This document shows, one piece after another, positions 37,760 to 47,000 of a DNA stretch of 64,000 bases (position 1 is its first letter; every line of letters starts with the position of its first letter). Below the pieces are notes generated by a model that saw only the letters and a program-made list of their open reading frames with translations, searched no databases and was not told the origin of the DNA. The translations under genes were made by a program, and so were the position numbers. The stretch is from assembly GCA_947502305.1 (NCBI GenBank), contig CANMZA010000001.1, forward strand, positions 1,984,001 through 2,048,000. The letters are read 5' to 3'. Origin of the DNA: an uncultured Erythrobacter sp. GTDB taxonomy: Bacteria > Pseudomonadota > Alphaproteobacteria > Sphingomonadales > Sphingomonadaceae.

Positions 37760-39367
37760 TCAACCGCCAACATCGCTCCACGCCAAATCAAAGCGCGCGA
37801 GATATTTGCGCAGCCGATCCGCATCATTCGTCGATTTTCGCTGAGTGCGCGAATGTTGGAACAGCATCCGCCCGGCTTCTGACAGGCTGCGGCATTGGCC
37901 GCATGTTTGGACGACAAATGCCAGCTGAACCCGGTCAAAAGGATCAAGCTGAGCGAGTTTTGCTTCGTCAAGCAATCCGGTGAGCGTGTCCGCTGCGCCG
38001 CCGGTTTGCGTCCCGCCTGACCACAGCGCGGTCAATCTGGCGATTTCCTGCTCCACTGCGCCCCGGTCGATCCGCCCTGCCGGACTGAGCGTCGCCATGC
38101 GCGTAACACTGGCGGCAAGATCGCGGAAATTCCCGCGCCATGCGGCCCCTGCCCCCTTTGCAAAGCCGAGATAATTGTCGCGCGCCTCTTTGTTGAATGT
38201 CACCGCCGCGCCTTCGCGTTCGGCGAAGCGTTCCAATTCGTAATCCAGATTGGGGGCAATATCTTCGCGCCGCTGCGCCAATCCCGGCAAGGCAAAGGTC
38301 CACAGATTGAGCCGCGCAAACAAATCTTCGCGGAAGGCTCCGCTGGCCACTTCTTCGACAAGGTTGCGATTGGTGCCCGCGATCAATTGAAATTCGCTCA
38401 CGGCCTCGCGGTCGGCGCCGACGGGCAAGAACCGCCCCTCCTCTATCGCGCGCAGCACCATTGCTTGTTCATCCAGACCCAGCTCGCCAATCTCGTCCAG
38501 AAACAAAACGCCGCTATCTGCGCTTTTGAGCAGGCCCGCGCGATCCTGGGCCGCACCTGTAAACGCACCCTTTTTATGCCCAAACAAGGCCGACATCGCA
38601 CCGTCACCGCGCAAAGTGGCGCAATTGACCTCGACAAAGGGCCCCTCCACCTGATGCCGCAGTTTTTTCAGATCATAGATTTTGCGCGCCAACTGGCTCT
38701 TGCCCGCCCCCGTTGGCCCCATCAGCAAAATCGGCGCGCGGCTGCGCATGGCGACCTGCTCAATCTCATCAATCATTCGGTTGAAATCGGAATTGAGCGT
38801 TTCAATACCGTTTTTGAGGAAATGCGTGCTCTGCGCACTGGTTTCGGCAAACCGCGTGGCGATGGAATCGTAACGGGACAGATCGAGATCAATGGCGCTC
38901 CACCGGCCGATCGGCTGCGGCCCGCTCCCTCGCCTCCCCCCTCGCGGCTGTGTTTGAAGCAATTTTCCCGGAAGAAACCGCGCCTCCGTCAGCAGGAACA
39001 GGCAAATCTGCGCGACATGGGTGCCGGTGGTGATGTGGATCAAATAGTCGTTGTTGTCCGGATCAAAGGGGAAGGACAAAGCGAAATCGAGCAGCTTTGT
39101 GTAAACCTCCTCAAAGTCCCATGGGTCATCGAAATTCAGCACTTGCGGCGCGACCTCAGTCTCTGGCGAGACATCGCCAATGTCCTGCGTGATCGTCTCT
39201 GCGAGCCGCCGATGCTGATCGGCGTGGATCAACACAAACCGGTCGATCCGCAGATCATCTTGCATGCAAATGCTGACGCTGGGCCGCCATCTGCCCCAAC
39301 GATCTGGCCCGGATTTGGCGGCATCTAAGGTGGAGCCAAGAAAGCCGATGACAGTGAGAGGTTTCAT
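37760..39367 (-). CDS. rtcR: RtcR, CARF-domain sigma-54 activator
   Basis: RtcR activates the RNA-repair genes rtcBA. The 535 residues show an N-terminal CARF-type Rossmann domain (about 1-180; TVIGFLGSTLDA ... DNNDYLIHITTGTHVAQICL), which in this family senses an RNA-derived ligand. A AAA+ domain follows with Walker A GPTGAGKSQLARKIY and the sigma-54 contact GAFTGA in HKKGAFTGAAQD. The tail has a helical DNA-binding region (SLSEAGRMLFQHSRTQRKS). It is divergent from rtcB. An AT-rich promoter ends almost at its ATG. Confidence 0.93.
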   Translation of the reverse strand: MKPLTVIGFLGSTLDAAKSGPDRWGRWRPSVSICMQDDLRIDRFVLIHADQHRRLAETITQDIGDVSPETEVAPQVLNFDDPWDFEEVYTKLLDFALSFPFDPDNNDYLIHITTGTHVAQICLFLLTEARFLPGKLLQTQPRGGRRGSGPQPIGRWSAIDLDLSRYDSIATRFAETSAQSTHFLKNGIETLNSDFNRMIDEIEQVAMRSRAPILLMGPTGAGKSQLARKIYDLKKLRHQVEGPFVEVNCATLRGDGAMSALFGHKKGAFTGAAQDRAGLLKSADSGVLFLDEIGELGLDEQAMVLRAIEEGRFLPVGADREAVSEFQLIAGTNRNLVEEVASGAFREDLFARLNLWTFALPGLAQRREDIAPNLDYELERFAEREGAAVTFNKEARDNYLGFAKGAGAAWRGNFRDLAASVTRMATLSPAGRIDRGAVEQEIARLTALWSGGTQTGGAADTLTGLLDEAKLAQLDPFDRVQLAFVVQTCGQCRSLSEAGRMLFQHSRTQRKSTNDADRLRKYLARFDLAWSDVGG

Positions 39368-39373
39368 ATTGTC

Positions 39374-39402
39374 TTTATATAATTGAATAAATTACGATAC
39401 AA
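39374..39402 (-). promoter_or_regulatory. Possible rtcR promoter with very short or no leader
   Basis: On the minus strand TTGTAT (39402-39397) and TATAAA (39379-39374) are 17 bases apart. The rtcR ATG at 39367-39365 starts only seven bases after the -10, so initiation would fall at about the start codon, giving a leaderless mRNA. The surrounding 39368-39500 is AT-rich and probably also holds the RtcR binding sites. Confidence 0.4.
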
Positions 39403-39508
39403 TAGGCTCGTTATTGACCCTAACCCACCAATACATATCCCCGGAGCAAATCAACAATAGCATTCTGAATCAGTATCTTAGTTATATTCAACATCCCCGT
39501 AATCAGTT

Positions 39509-39525
39509 TTGGCACGCCCTCTGCA
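39509..39525 (+). promoter_or_regulatory. Sigma-54 promoter of rtcBA
   Basis: TTGGCACGCCCTCTGCA matches the sigma-54 consensus TTGGCACG-N4-TTGCW with one change. The invariant GG (39511-39512) and GC (39523-39524) are exactly ten bases apart. Initiation would fall near 39536. Presence of the sigma-54 activator RtcR next door makes the assignment strong. Confidence 0.85.
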
Positions 39526-39535
39526 TTGGTATTGG

Positions 39536-39653
39536 CACCGAGCAGGTCGAACGCTCGGAGACAGCGCGGACTGGGGTGGCTGGAATCGGCCAGCTACCCC
39601 CAAATCCCACAGGCAAAGTCCTTCCTTAAGGAAACGCGCAAGAGGAATTTACG
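39536..39653 (+). ncRNA. Structured leader of rtcBA
   Basis: Between the predicted sigma-54 start and the rtcB ATG are three hairpins: CCGAGC/GCTCGG (39538-39543 with 39553-39558), an 11-bp stem GGGGTGGCTGG/CCAGCTACCCC with one G-U pair (39573-39583 with 39590-39600), and TTCCTTAAGGAA (39622-39633). The first begins within three bases of the predicted start. AGAGGAA precedes the ATG. It may be a regulatory leader or a processed RNA; it does not form a complete tRNA cloverleaf that I can find. Confidence 0.5.
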
Positions 39654-40877
39654 ATGGAACACACTTACGAATACACCCCCGTTGCAGGCGGCGCGCCGAT
39701 CAAATCGTGGACGCGCGGCGTGCCCGTTGATGAAAAGGCGAAAGTGCAGCTGACAAAGGCGGCGCAAATGCCGTTCATCTTCAAACATGTCGCAGCGATG
39801 CCAGACGTTCACGTCGGGATTGGGGCCACCGTTGGCTCTGTCATCCCGACCAAAGGCGCGGTGATCCCGGCGGCGGTGGGTGTCGATATTGGCTGCGGCA
39901 TGATGGCCGCGCGGACATCTTTGATGGCCAGCGATCTGCCCGACAACCTTGCCGGTATTCGTTCTGCATTCGAAGCCGCCGTGCCGCATGGCCGGTCCGC
40001 CGGACGCGGGCGGCGCGATAGAGGATCGTGGGGCGAACCGCCGAAAGTTGTCGTTGATGCCTGGGCATCGCTCGCGGTCCGGTTTGGCAATATTGTCGCC
40101 AAATATCCGCGGCTCAAAAACGCCAACACCATGGTCCATCTGGGCACTTTGGGTACGGGCAACCACTTTATCGAACTGTGTCTGGATACAGAGCAGCGCG
40201 TATGGGTGATGCTCCATTCCGGATCGCGCGGTGTCGGCAATGCGATCGGGCGGTTTTTCATTGAACTGGCAAAGAAAGATATGCGCAAATGGCATATCAA
40301 TCTGCCTGACCAAGATCTCGCCTATTTCCCTGAGGGGACGGACCATTTTGACGACTATGTCGAAGCGGTTGAATGGGCGCAGGATTTTGCCGCATTAAAC
40401 CGGCGAGTGATGATGACGCATGCGCTGGATGCCCTGCGCAGCGAAATCACAAAGCCGTTTGATGCCGAATGTGAAGCGGTAAACTGCCACCACAATTATG
40501 TGACGCGCGAACACCACTTTGGCGAAAATGTACTGGTCACTCGCAAGGGTGCGGTGCGGGCCGCCAAAGGGACGCTCGGCATTATTCCGGGATCGATGGG
40601 CGCGAAAAGCTTCATCGTTCGCGGGCTTGGCAATGCCGAAAGCTTTGACAGCTGTAGCCACGGGGCGGGACGGGTTATGTCGCGCACTGAGGCGAAAAAG
40701 CTGGTGACGCTGGATGAACATATCGCCGACACAGCCGGGGTAGAATGCCGTAAGGATGCCGGCGTGATTGATGAAACGCCAAAGGCGTATAAGCCGATTG
40801 AGGCAGTGATGGCCGCGCAGGCTGACCTTGTCGAAATCGTCCATACGCTCAAACAGGTGGTGTGCGTTAAGGGGTGA
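39654..40877 (+). CDS. rtcB: RNA-splicing ligase RtcB
   Basis: RtcB joins 2',3'-cyclic phosphate or 3'-phosphate RNA ends to 5'-OH ends using GTP and Mn2+. The 407 residues show the metal cysteine in VGVDIGCGMMAAR, the metal-binding histidine regions LGTLGTGNHFIELC and MLHSGSRGVGNAIG, and the guanylylated histidine in SFDSCSHGAGRVMSR. Length and motifs are those of the shorter bacterial RtcB branch. It is the first gene of the sigma-54 operon; rtcA follows after 51 bases. Confidence 0.95.
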   Translation: MEHTYEYTPVAGGAPIKSWTRGVPVDEKAKVQLTKAAQMPFIFKHVAAMPDVHVGIGATVGSVIPTKGAVIPAAVGVDIGCGMMAARTSLMASDLPDNLAGIRSAFEAAVPHGRSAGRGRRDRGSWGEPPKVVVDAWASLAVRFGNIVAKYPRLKNANTMVHLGTLGTGNHFIELCLDTEQRVWVMLHSGSRGVGNAIGRFFIELAKKDMRKWHINLPDQDLAYFPEGTDHFDDYVEAVEWAQDFAALNRRVMMTHALDALRSEITKPFDAECEAVNCHHNYVTREHHFGENVLVTRKGAVRAAKGTLGIIPGSMGAKSFIVRGLGNAESFDSCSHGAGRVMSRTEAKKLVTLDEHIADTAGVECRKDAGVIDETPKAYKPIEAVMAAQADLVEIVHTLKQVVCVKG

Positions 40878-40928
40878 CCCGGCGCGCACCACCGCCCTTG
40901 CCAATACTTTCAAGTTAGAAGACGAAAA

Positions 40929-41948
40929 ATGATCACAATTGACGGTTCAGAAGGCGAAGGCGGCGGCCAAGTGCTGCGCTATGCGGCCGCGCTGTCGCTC
41001 ATCACGGGTGAACCATTCTGCATCACCAATATTCGTGGCGGTCGCAAGAAACCCGGAATGATGCGCCAACACGTCACCTCGATTGAGGCAGCGTGCATGA
41101 TTGGCGGCGCGCAAGTGTCTGGCTTGGCGGTGGGTTCGGATGAGCTTACTTTCCGGCCTGGCCCAATTCAGCCCGGCTCTTACCATTTCGCCGTCGGAAC
41201 TGCGGGCAGTACCGCGATGGTTCTGCAAGCGATCCTGTGCCCATTGTTGACGGCGGATGCACCTTCGAAATTGGTGATTGAAGGGGGCACGCATGCCGCG
41301 CAGGCTCCTCCGTTTGAATTTGTGGCAAAAACACTTTTGCCGCTGATCGAGCGGATGGGCCCGCAGGTTTCCGCCACATTAGAGCGGCACGGTTTTTATC
41401 CGCGCGGCGGCGGGCGGATCGTGGTCGAAATTTCGCCACAGCCGTTGAAAGCCATCGAATGTCTGGATCGCGGCGCGCTGAAAAACAGCAAAGTCGAAGC
41501 CTTGGTAACCGGCGTGCCGTTTGAAATTGCCACGCGCGAAATTTCGGCCGCCCGTAAAGTGTTGAGCGAATGGAGCGAAGAGGCCTTCGCCCCGCGCGCG
41601 CTTTCCGCAGATCAAGGGCCGGGCAATGCCTTGCTGATCGAGGCGGAGTTTGAACATGTGACCGAAATCATGTCCGGCATCGGCAAAATCGGCGTCCCGG
41701 CGGAGCGGGTCGGCAAAACGGCGGCGAAACGGATGGCAGGTTATCTCGCCAGCAATGCCTTTGCCGGGCCGTATTTGCAGGATCAATTGCTGTTACCATT
41801 CGCCATGGCGGGCGGCGGTGTGTTTTCGACCGTCAAACTAAGCCAGCACACCAAGACCGCGATGGATTTGATCGAGCGGTTTACGGGCACAGGCTTCCGC
41901 GTTTCGGACGGCGAAGGCAAAACGCAGATTATTGAGGTTGCGCGCTAA
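40929..41948 (+). CDS. rtcA: RNA 3'-terminal phosphate cyclase RtcA
   Basis: RtcA converts RNA 3'-phosphates to 2',3'-cyclic phosphates with ATP, forming substrates for RtcB. The 339 residues contain the N-terminal IDGSEGEGGGQVLRYA, the GGTHAAQAPPFEFV segment and the C-terminal region with the adenylated histidine (VKLSQHTKTAMDLIERF). With rtcB and rtcR it forms a full RNA-repair module, without ring (Ro/rsr) or Y-RNA genes visible. The following 130 bases contain no gene. Confidence 0.95.
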   Translation: MITIDGSEGEGGGQVLRYAAALSLITGEPFCITNIRGGRKKPGMMRQHVTSIEAACMIGGAQVSGLAVGSDELTFRPGPIQPGSYHFAVGTAGSTAMVLQAILCPLLTADAPSKLVIEGGTHAAQAPPFEFVAKTLLPLIERMGPQVSATLERHGFYPRGGGRIVVEISPQPLKAIECLDRGALKNSKVEALVTGVPFEIATREISAARKVLSEWSEEAFAPRALSADQGPGNALLIEAEFEHVTEIMSGIGKIGVPAERVGKTAAKRMAGYLASNAFAGPYLQDQLLLPFAMAGGGVFSTVKLSQHTKTAMDLIERFTGTGFRVSDGEGKTQIIEVAR

Positions 41949-42078
41949 GGCAAGCCATGGACGAAACCGGGCGCGCGGCCTCTCATGAAAATGCCAGTTG
42001 CACCTGGCTCCTTCTCCAATCACCCGGCCGGAATTTCAGGTCGCGGTGCTCATGATCGCTTAACGGGCTGCACATGCA

Positions 42079-43602
42079 TTAATCCGCCGCAGCACCCGAC
42101 GTTTGTGTCTTTGGCGGCGATAGCCACTCACCCCTGCGGCCCAAATCACTGCCATACTCGATCAAGCAACGCATGAAACGCCGGTGGAACTGGAACGGAT
42201 TTTCTATCTCATCATCGAGCGCTCTCCACTGTTCGCACGTATTACTGCCGGCCTCGGGGAAGTCTGAAAGAGTGAAAGTGCGAGTGTTCAAATCACCAGA
42301 ATCGATTCGGATATGTCTCACTTGGTTGCCATTGGCGGCCCCACTTGCCGCAATCCGTTCGATCGATAGTTGCTCGACCTGATTGGTAAAAATATCGAGG
42401 GTGCGAAACGCCAGAGACATCAAACTCCAATTCTTATGCTGCCCCTCGGTAGAGGTCTCTGCATTGCAATCCTCGTTCTCTGGAACATTGACCCTCCAGC
42501 ACCGCACATCGATCTCGCCGTCACCATTCAAAATAATGTACAGAGTTGGCTTAGTCAGTTCAGTCTCAGGCGAGTGCGTCCGGGTTTTCCGTTCTCTCTC
42601 ATCTGCTTCTGGTGGCACCGATGCAGGGGGCCCAAGGAATGGGAAGAGATCGCGGCGGTCTTTATCATTCGCCAATTTATATTCCGCGTTTTCCACCGGC
42701 GCATCAGGCGGGGCAGACTGCGTAGCATTGGTTGCGCTGTCCAAATCTGCTCGTATCCGGTCATTGAAAACTGCGAAGCGCACACCGCCATCGATATACA
42801 TGCGATTGTCGATAAAAACTGGCTGTGCCCCCGGCGGCACGATCGAAGACGCAACTAAGGCTTCTATGTAACAATTTTTAAAATGCAGCCGTGTCGCAGC
42901 ATCTGCCGCTCCGACAATCCGCGTAGCCATCTCAGTCATATCAAACGCGACCGCTTGTCCCAGATCGACATCTGTCGCCCCGACGAGCAGTAGCGGGCGA
43001 TTGCCGTTTGGAGCGACCTCTGCATATCGCGCCGCCACGGCCTCAAAGACATCATGATCGAGAATCCCACTGAGGTGGACTCTCAATTGATCCAAATCGG
43101 CAATCGCGCCGTTTTTCAAAGCGATCAAGATTGACTGAACCCCGAGCTTACCATCGTCCCGGCGGCCCGGAACATAGCTGGTGAGAATCTCACTCTCATC
43201 GTCAATCGAATACCCTTCGATCCCGAGGTCAGGGTCATTGATAAACGCGCCCGTTGCCTGAAGTGCCCCCGTGCTGATCCCGGTCACAAGCGAAAATGTA
43301 GGCATAGAAGCGACATTTTCGTCAGGGTCGCTCCAACCGCTCAAATACCCTGCTCCAAATGCACCGTTCTGACTGCCGCCAGAAAGAAACAGCATATCAC
43401 CAGGCACACCCTCCACAGCGCTCCTGAATTTTCCTTGCTCCACCCGCCTCACGGGAATCGTCTCTGAAACGAATTCGCATTTGTTCTGCTGCGTTATCTC
43501 GTCGGTTACGGGGTCTATGACGTTTTCCAAAGCCAACGGCGGCGTTTGCGCGCATCCGGTCAGAACAAACGCCAAAAGGAATGAGAGGCCAAGTTTCCGC
43601 AT
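42079..43602 (-). CDS. Exported patatin-like phospholipase lipoprotein
   Basis: A 507-residue protein with a lipoprotein signal, MRKLGLSFLLAFVLTGCAQT (lipobox LTGC). Patatin motifs follow: oxyanion loop SGGSQNGAFGAG near 77, the nucleophile Ser110 in TGISTGALQ (G-x-S-x-G), and the catalytic Asp271 in MYIDGGVRF. Patatins hydrolyse acyl esters of lipids. The C-terminal third is unrecognised. Base use is AT-richer than neighbours (42481-42540 is 29 G+C in 60). The start at 43602 is chosen for the signal peptide. It is divergent from the cyclase gene across a region with CRP-type palindromes. Confidence 0.85.
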   Translation of the reverse strand: MRKLGLSFLLAFVLTGCAQTPPLALENVIDPVTDEITQQNKCEFVSETIPVRRVEQGKFRSAVEGVPGDMLFLSGGSQNGAFGAGYLSGWSDPDENVASMPTFSLVTGISTGALQATGAFINDPDLGIEGYSIDDESEILTSYVPGRRDDGKLGVQSILIALKNGAIADLDQLRVHLSGILDHDVFEAVAARYAEVAPNGNRPLLLVGATDVDLGQAVAFDMTEMATRIVGAADAATRLHFKNCYIEALVASSIVPPGAQPVFIDNRMYIDGGVRFAVFNDRIRADLDSATNATQSAPPDAPVENAEYKLANDKDRRDLFPFLGPPASVPPEADERERKTRTHSPETELTKPTLYIILNGDGEIDVRCWRVNVPENEDCNAETSTEGQHKNWSLMSLAFRTLDIFTNQVEQLSIERIAASGAANGNQVRHIRIDSGDLNTRTFTLSDFPEAGSNTCEQWRALDDEIENPFQFHRRFMRCLIEYGSDLGRRGEWLSPPKTQTSGAAAD

Positions 43603-43718
43603 CTTTTCGTTCCATTTCCAATAAAGGGCCCGCCAGTGCGGGTGCAAAAGCGCAGCCCTGAATGCGCGGCCCCGACCGAGCGGTGCCGCAGCCACATTTT
43701 CGTTAGCCGGCATGTTAA

Positions 43719-43738
43719 CGCAGATCACACCATCTGCG
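43719..43738. promoter_or_regulatory. Palindrome CGCAGA-N8-TCTGCG
   Basis: Perfect 6-base arms at 43719-43724 and 43733-43738, separated by TCACACCA, which itself contains a TCACA half-site. It lies 117 bases upstream of the patatin ATG, in the shared intergenic region with the cyclase operon. A likely operator or small hairpin; the binding protein is unknown. Confidence 0.4.
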
Positions 43739-43746
43739 ATTGAAAT

Positions 43747-43777
43747 TTATCACAGCCACTTTGTGATAATTCTCACA
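43747..43777. promoter_or_regulatory. CRP-type operator, overlapping palindromes
   Basis: TGTGATAATTCTCACA (43762-43777) is a perfect TGTGA-N6-TCACA site, the E. coli CRP consensus. The same TGTGA half-site also forms a second perfect palindrome with an upstream TTATCACA (43747-43754 and 43762-43769, 7-base spacer). It lies about 250 bases before the cyclase ATG and 160 before the patatin ATG. The operon downstream encodes a CRP-like regulator with matching recognition residues. A TATATT at 43831-43836 could be a -10 at a suitable distance. Confidence 0.75.
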
Positions 43778-44027
43778 TCTCTCCGATGCCCACCTGCCTA
43801 AAGTCCCATGCGAGGGCGTATCCACGCGCATATATTTGCGCGAATGCAGGGGGTGTCTGTGTTGAAGCGAGCAGACAATTGCGATCCGGCCACAACGCGG
43901 CCAATGGCAGCGGCGGCGTAATTTGAGCGTCGCCATGCCCTTGATACACGAAACAAAATTCTGCAAGACAGCCATGCTGCGCATTACCGAGGCTCCACGC
44001 CCGATAACGCGCATCAGGCGGGGTGGA

Positions 44028-47000
44028 ATGGGGCCGAAGTCGCAAAATCTGATTTTTCAGCGGGAGACCCCCTCGGGCGCGGGGGAGCGCCGCTATGCGA
44101 CCGTCATGTTCGCAGATATTGCGGATTCGACGCGGCTGATTTCCGGTTTGGATATTGAAGACACCAGAGACTTACTCGACTCCTTCCTGCACGAGGCGAC
44201 CGCCGCGATCCATCAATTTGGCGGAACAGTTGCGCGCGTCCAAGGCGACGGCATTCTGGCGCTGTTCGGCGCGCCCGTGGCGAGCGAGGATCACGCTCAA
44301 CGTGCTGCGATGGCTGGGCTCGCCATTCGTGATCTGTGTTTGGAGAAAGCGGATAAGCCTGCTGGCGTTTCTGCGCGAATTGGCATTCATTGCGGCGAAT
44401 TGGGACTGCGCTGGCAAAATCATGATTTTGGCAAGTCGCTGGATGTCATTGGGACGGCCGTTCACGTGGCCGCCAAACTGCAAGAATGCGCGCCGATCAA
44501 CAGTGTCATGGTCTCTGGCACACACCGCGATCAACTCGGCGTTCAGTTCGATACAGCGCCGACAGCGCACCGGTTGCAGGGCGAAGACAATAAGCCGCTC
44601 ACTGTCCATCACCTGATTGCGCTGTCACCAGGTACAGCCGCCAACAACCACGCAAAAGAGGCGATTTTTGGCCGCGAGCCAGTGATCCAATTGATCGAGC
44701 AAATTGTAAGCGGGCAAGCGGCGAATGGCACAGCGGACGTGTCGCAAGTGGGCTTCACCGGGGCGCCAGGAATTGGCAAAACGCGGCTGCTCGATGAAGC
44801 AGAGAATTTGGCGCAGGCAAATGGGCGCGATGTGCTGCGTATTGTTGGCCGGTCCTTGGATCGCTCGATCCCTTATGGCGCACTGGCCAATACGCAGCTT
44901 AAGCGTCCTTCCCCGCTAAGCGGCGGCGCCAGAACTGACAGTGGCACTGACATGGGGCCTGACATTGGCCCTGACGCAATCCAAACGGTTGATTTGCGCC
45001 GCGAAATGGACCGTTTCCCCGGCACAGTAGAGGGTTGGGATGAGCTGTCACCCGACGCGCGAAGCGAATACACTGATCAGCATTTCCTTGCCAAAATTGC
45101 AGCGCTAACCTCGCCCGGTGGTTTGGTCGTCATCGCTGATGATTTCCATTTTCTTGATAGTGAGAGCAAGCGCCTGCTGATCCGGCTGAGCAAGCAATTG
45201 CGCAGTGAAAACGGCGTTTTGATCGTCGGCACCCGGCCCGAATGTCAGGAAGAGGTCGCCGAATTTGTGCAGACCAACCATGTGCTCGCGCCCCTATCGG
45301 AAGGCGCAGCCAATTTGTTTGTCCGCCAGCTTTGGACCGCATCCGGGATGGAACGGGAAGTGCTGCCCAACACGATTGGTCAGACGATCCAGCACCGGGC
45401 GCAGGGCATGCCTTTGGCATTGCGGCATTTTTCCGCCCACTGTTTCGATCTGATCAAAGAAGGCAAAGATCCGCTGCTGGCTCTGCCGCATCAGCTTGAT
45501 ACGATTTTTCGCAGTCAGATCGACGGGCTGAACGACCGGCTTAGGACGATTTTTCAGATTGGCTGCGTGCTAGGTTATGAATTTGATTTCGCCACGCTCA
45601 GCGGCCTGACCGGCCTACCAGAAACCGAAATCCGCGCTGGCCTCGATGATCTTTGCGGGCGCGAATTGCTGATCCGGCTAGAAGAAGATCGCTACCGATT
45701 TGTGCACCAATTGCTCCAAGAAGCGGGCTATTTCGGCATTCTGCGCGGCCAGCTGAGCAAGCTCCACAAACAAGCCTATGACTTGCTGAGCGCGAAGCAA
45801 GAAGAGCAGCGCGTCAGCCCTCAAATTCTCGGCTGGCACGCCGCGCGGGCCGGATTGCCGGAGCAAGCGCTCGATCATTATGCGTCGGGGATGAAGGAAG
45901 CGATTGCGCGCGGCGCGATCCTGACCGTCGATGAATTATACGCACAAGCCCGGCGGCTTTGCGAACAATTGGGGGCAGAAGGGCGCGGGCGCAGGGCGCT
46001 GTTCCTGCTGCATGCCTTCGATGCGATGCAGCAATTGGGCAAACAAGAATGGTACCGCGCCGACGTCGAAGACGCCGCCGCCTATTTTGCCGAGCAAGGC
46101 GACAATTTCCGCCACACGCTGGCGATTTGCCATGTCGCGATCACGGACTGGACCGGGGCGCGTAATCGAAAATCCTTGATCGCTGCGCGTGAAGGCGAAC
46201 GATTGGCGCAAAGGCTCGGTCACGAACCCCTGATCATCTACAGCCAATTCACCCTCGGCAATATCGAATATCTTTGCGGCGAACCGCAATCCGGCATTGC
46301 CCGGCTGAAATCGCTTGTTGAGCGGCTTGGCGGGGTCAAAAAGACCGCGCGGTTCGGTGATATGATCAGCGTGCCGGGGATCATGGCGCGGACCTTTTCG
46401 AGCTGGTATTTGTATGATGTCGGCGAAACAGATCTTGCACGCGAATATTGCGAGCAAGGCAGCGCGCTCGCGCGGGTCATCAATCAGAATTATTCCAATG
46501 TGCTGGCAGGCTTGGCCGAAGCCTATTTGCTTTACCGTGATGACGATTTCGCCGCCGCGTCAAAGCTCTTGGAAGGGGTGCTGACGCTGTGCGCTGATAA
46601 AGCGATCTATGGTTTGGAAACCATTGCCAGCGCGCGGTATGTTTGTTCGCTGGTGCAAGAAGGCGAATTGGACAAGGCGGCGCGTATTCTGGCGCGCCAC
46701 CAAACCGAGGGGCATTTGGCGCCGGTTCAACATTCCTGCGCCTATTACCTGTGGGAGGGGGAGGCGCGATTGCATGCCGCGCGCGGCGATTACCGCAAGG
46801 CTTTGAGTGTTTTGGACCATGCTCGCGCAGAATCGGAACGGCAGAATGATCCGCTGCACGCCCTGCATGGCCGCATATTGGCCTGCGAAATCATGCAAAG
46901 CACCGGCATCCGATCCGATATCGACGCCGGTGCTTTTGCGCATGAATTGAACGAAATCGAGCAGGCCGCATCCGGCTTTGGCTTCTCGCCAATTGCGGCG

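Noticed and set aside
38387..39328. 313-codon frame opposite rtcR
   Set aside because: Lies fully inside rtcR on the other strand, whose CARF and AAA+ motifs are unambiguous.
37760..39367. CARF domain as a sign of a type III CRISPR locus
   Set aside because: The CARF is fused to a sigma-54 AAA+ activator next to rtcB and rtcA, the standard RtcR context. No cas genes or spacer arrays are seen.
39536..39602. tRNA or tRNA-like gene in the rtcBA leader
   Set aside because: A GGTCGAAC segment recalls a T-loop, but no acceptor stem, D-arm or anticodon arm in the proper order can be drawn. It is retained only as a structured leader.
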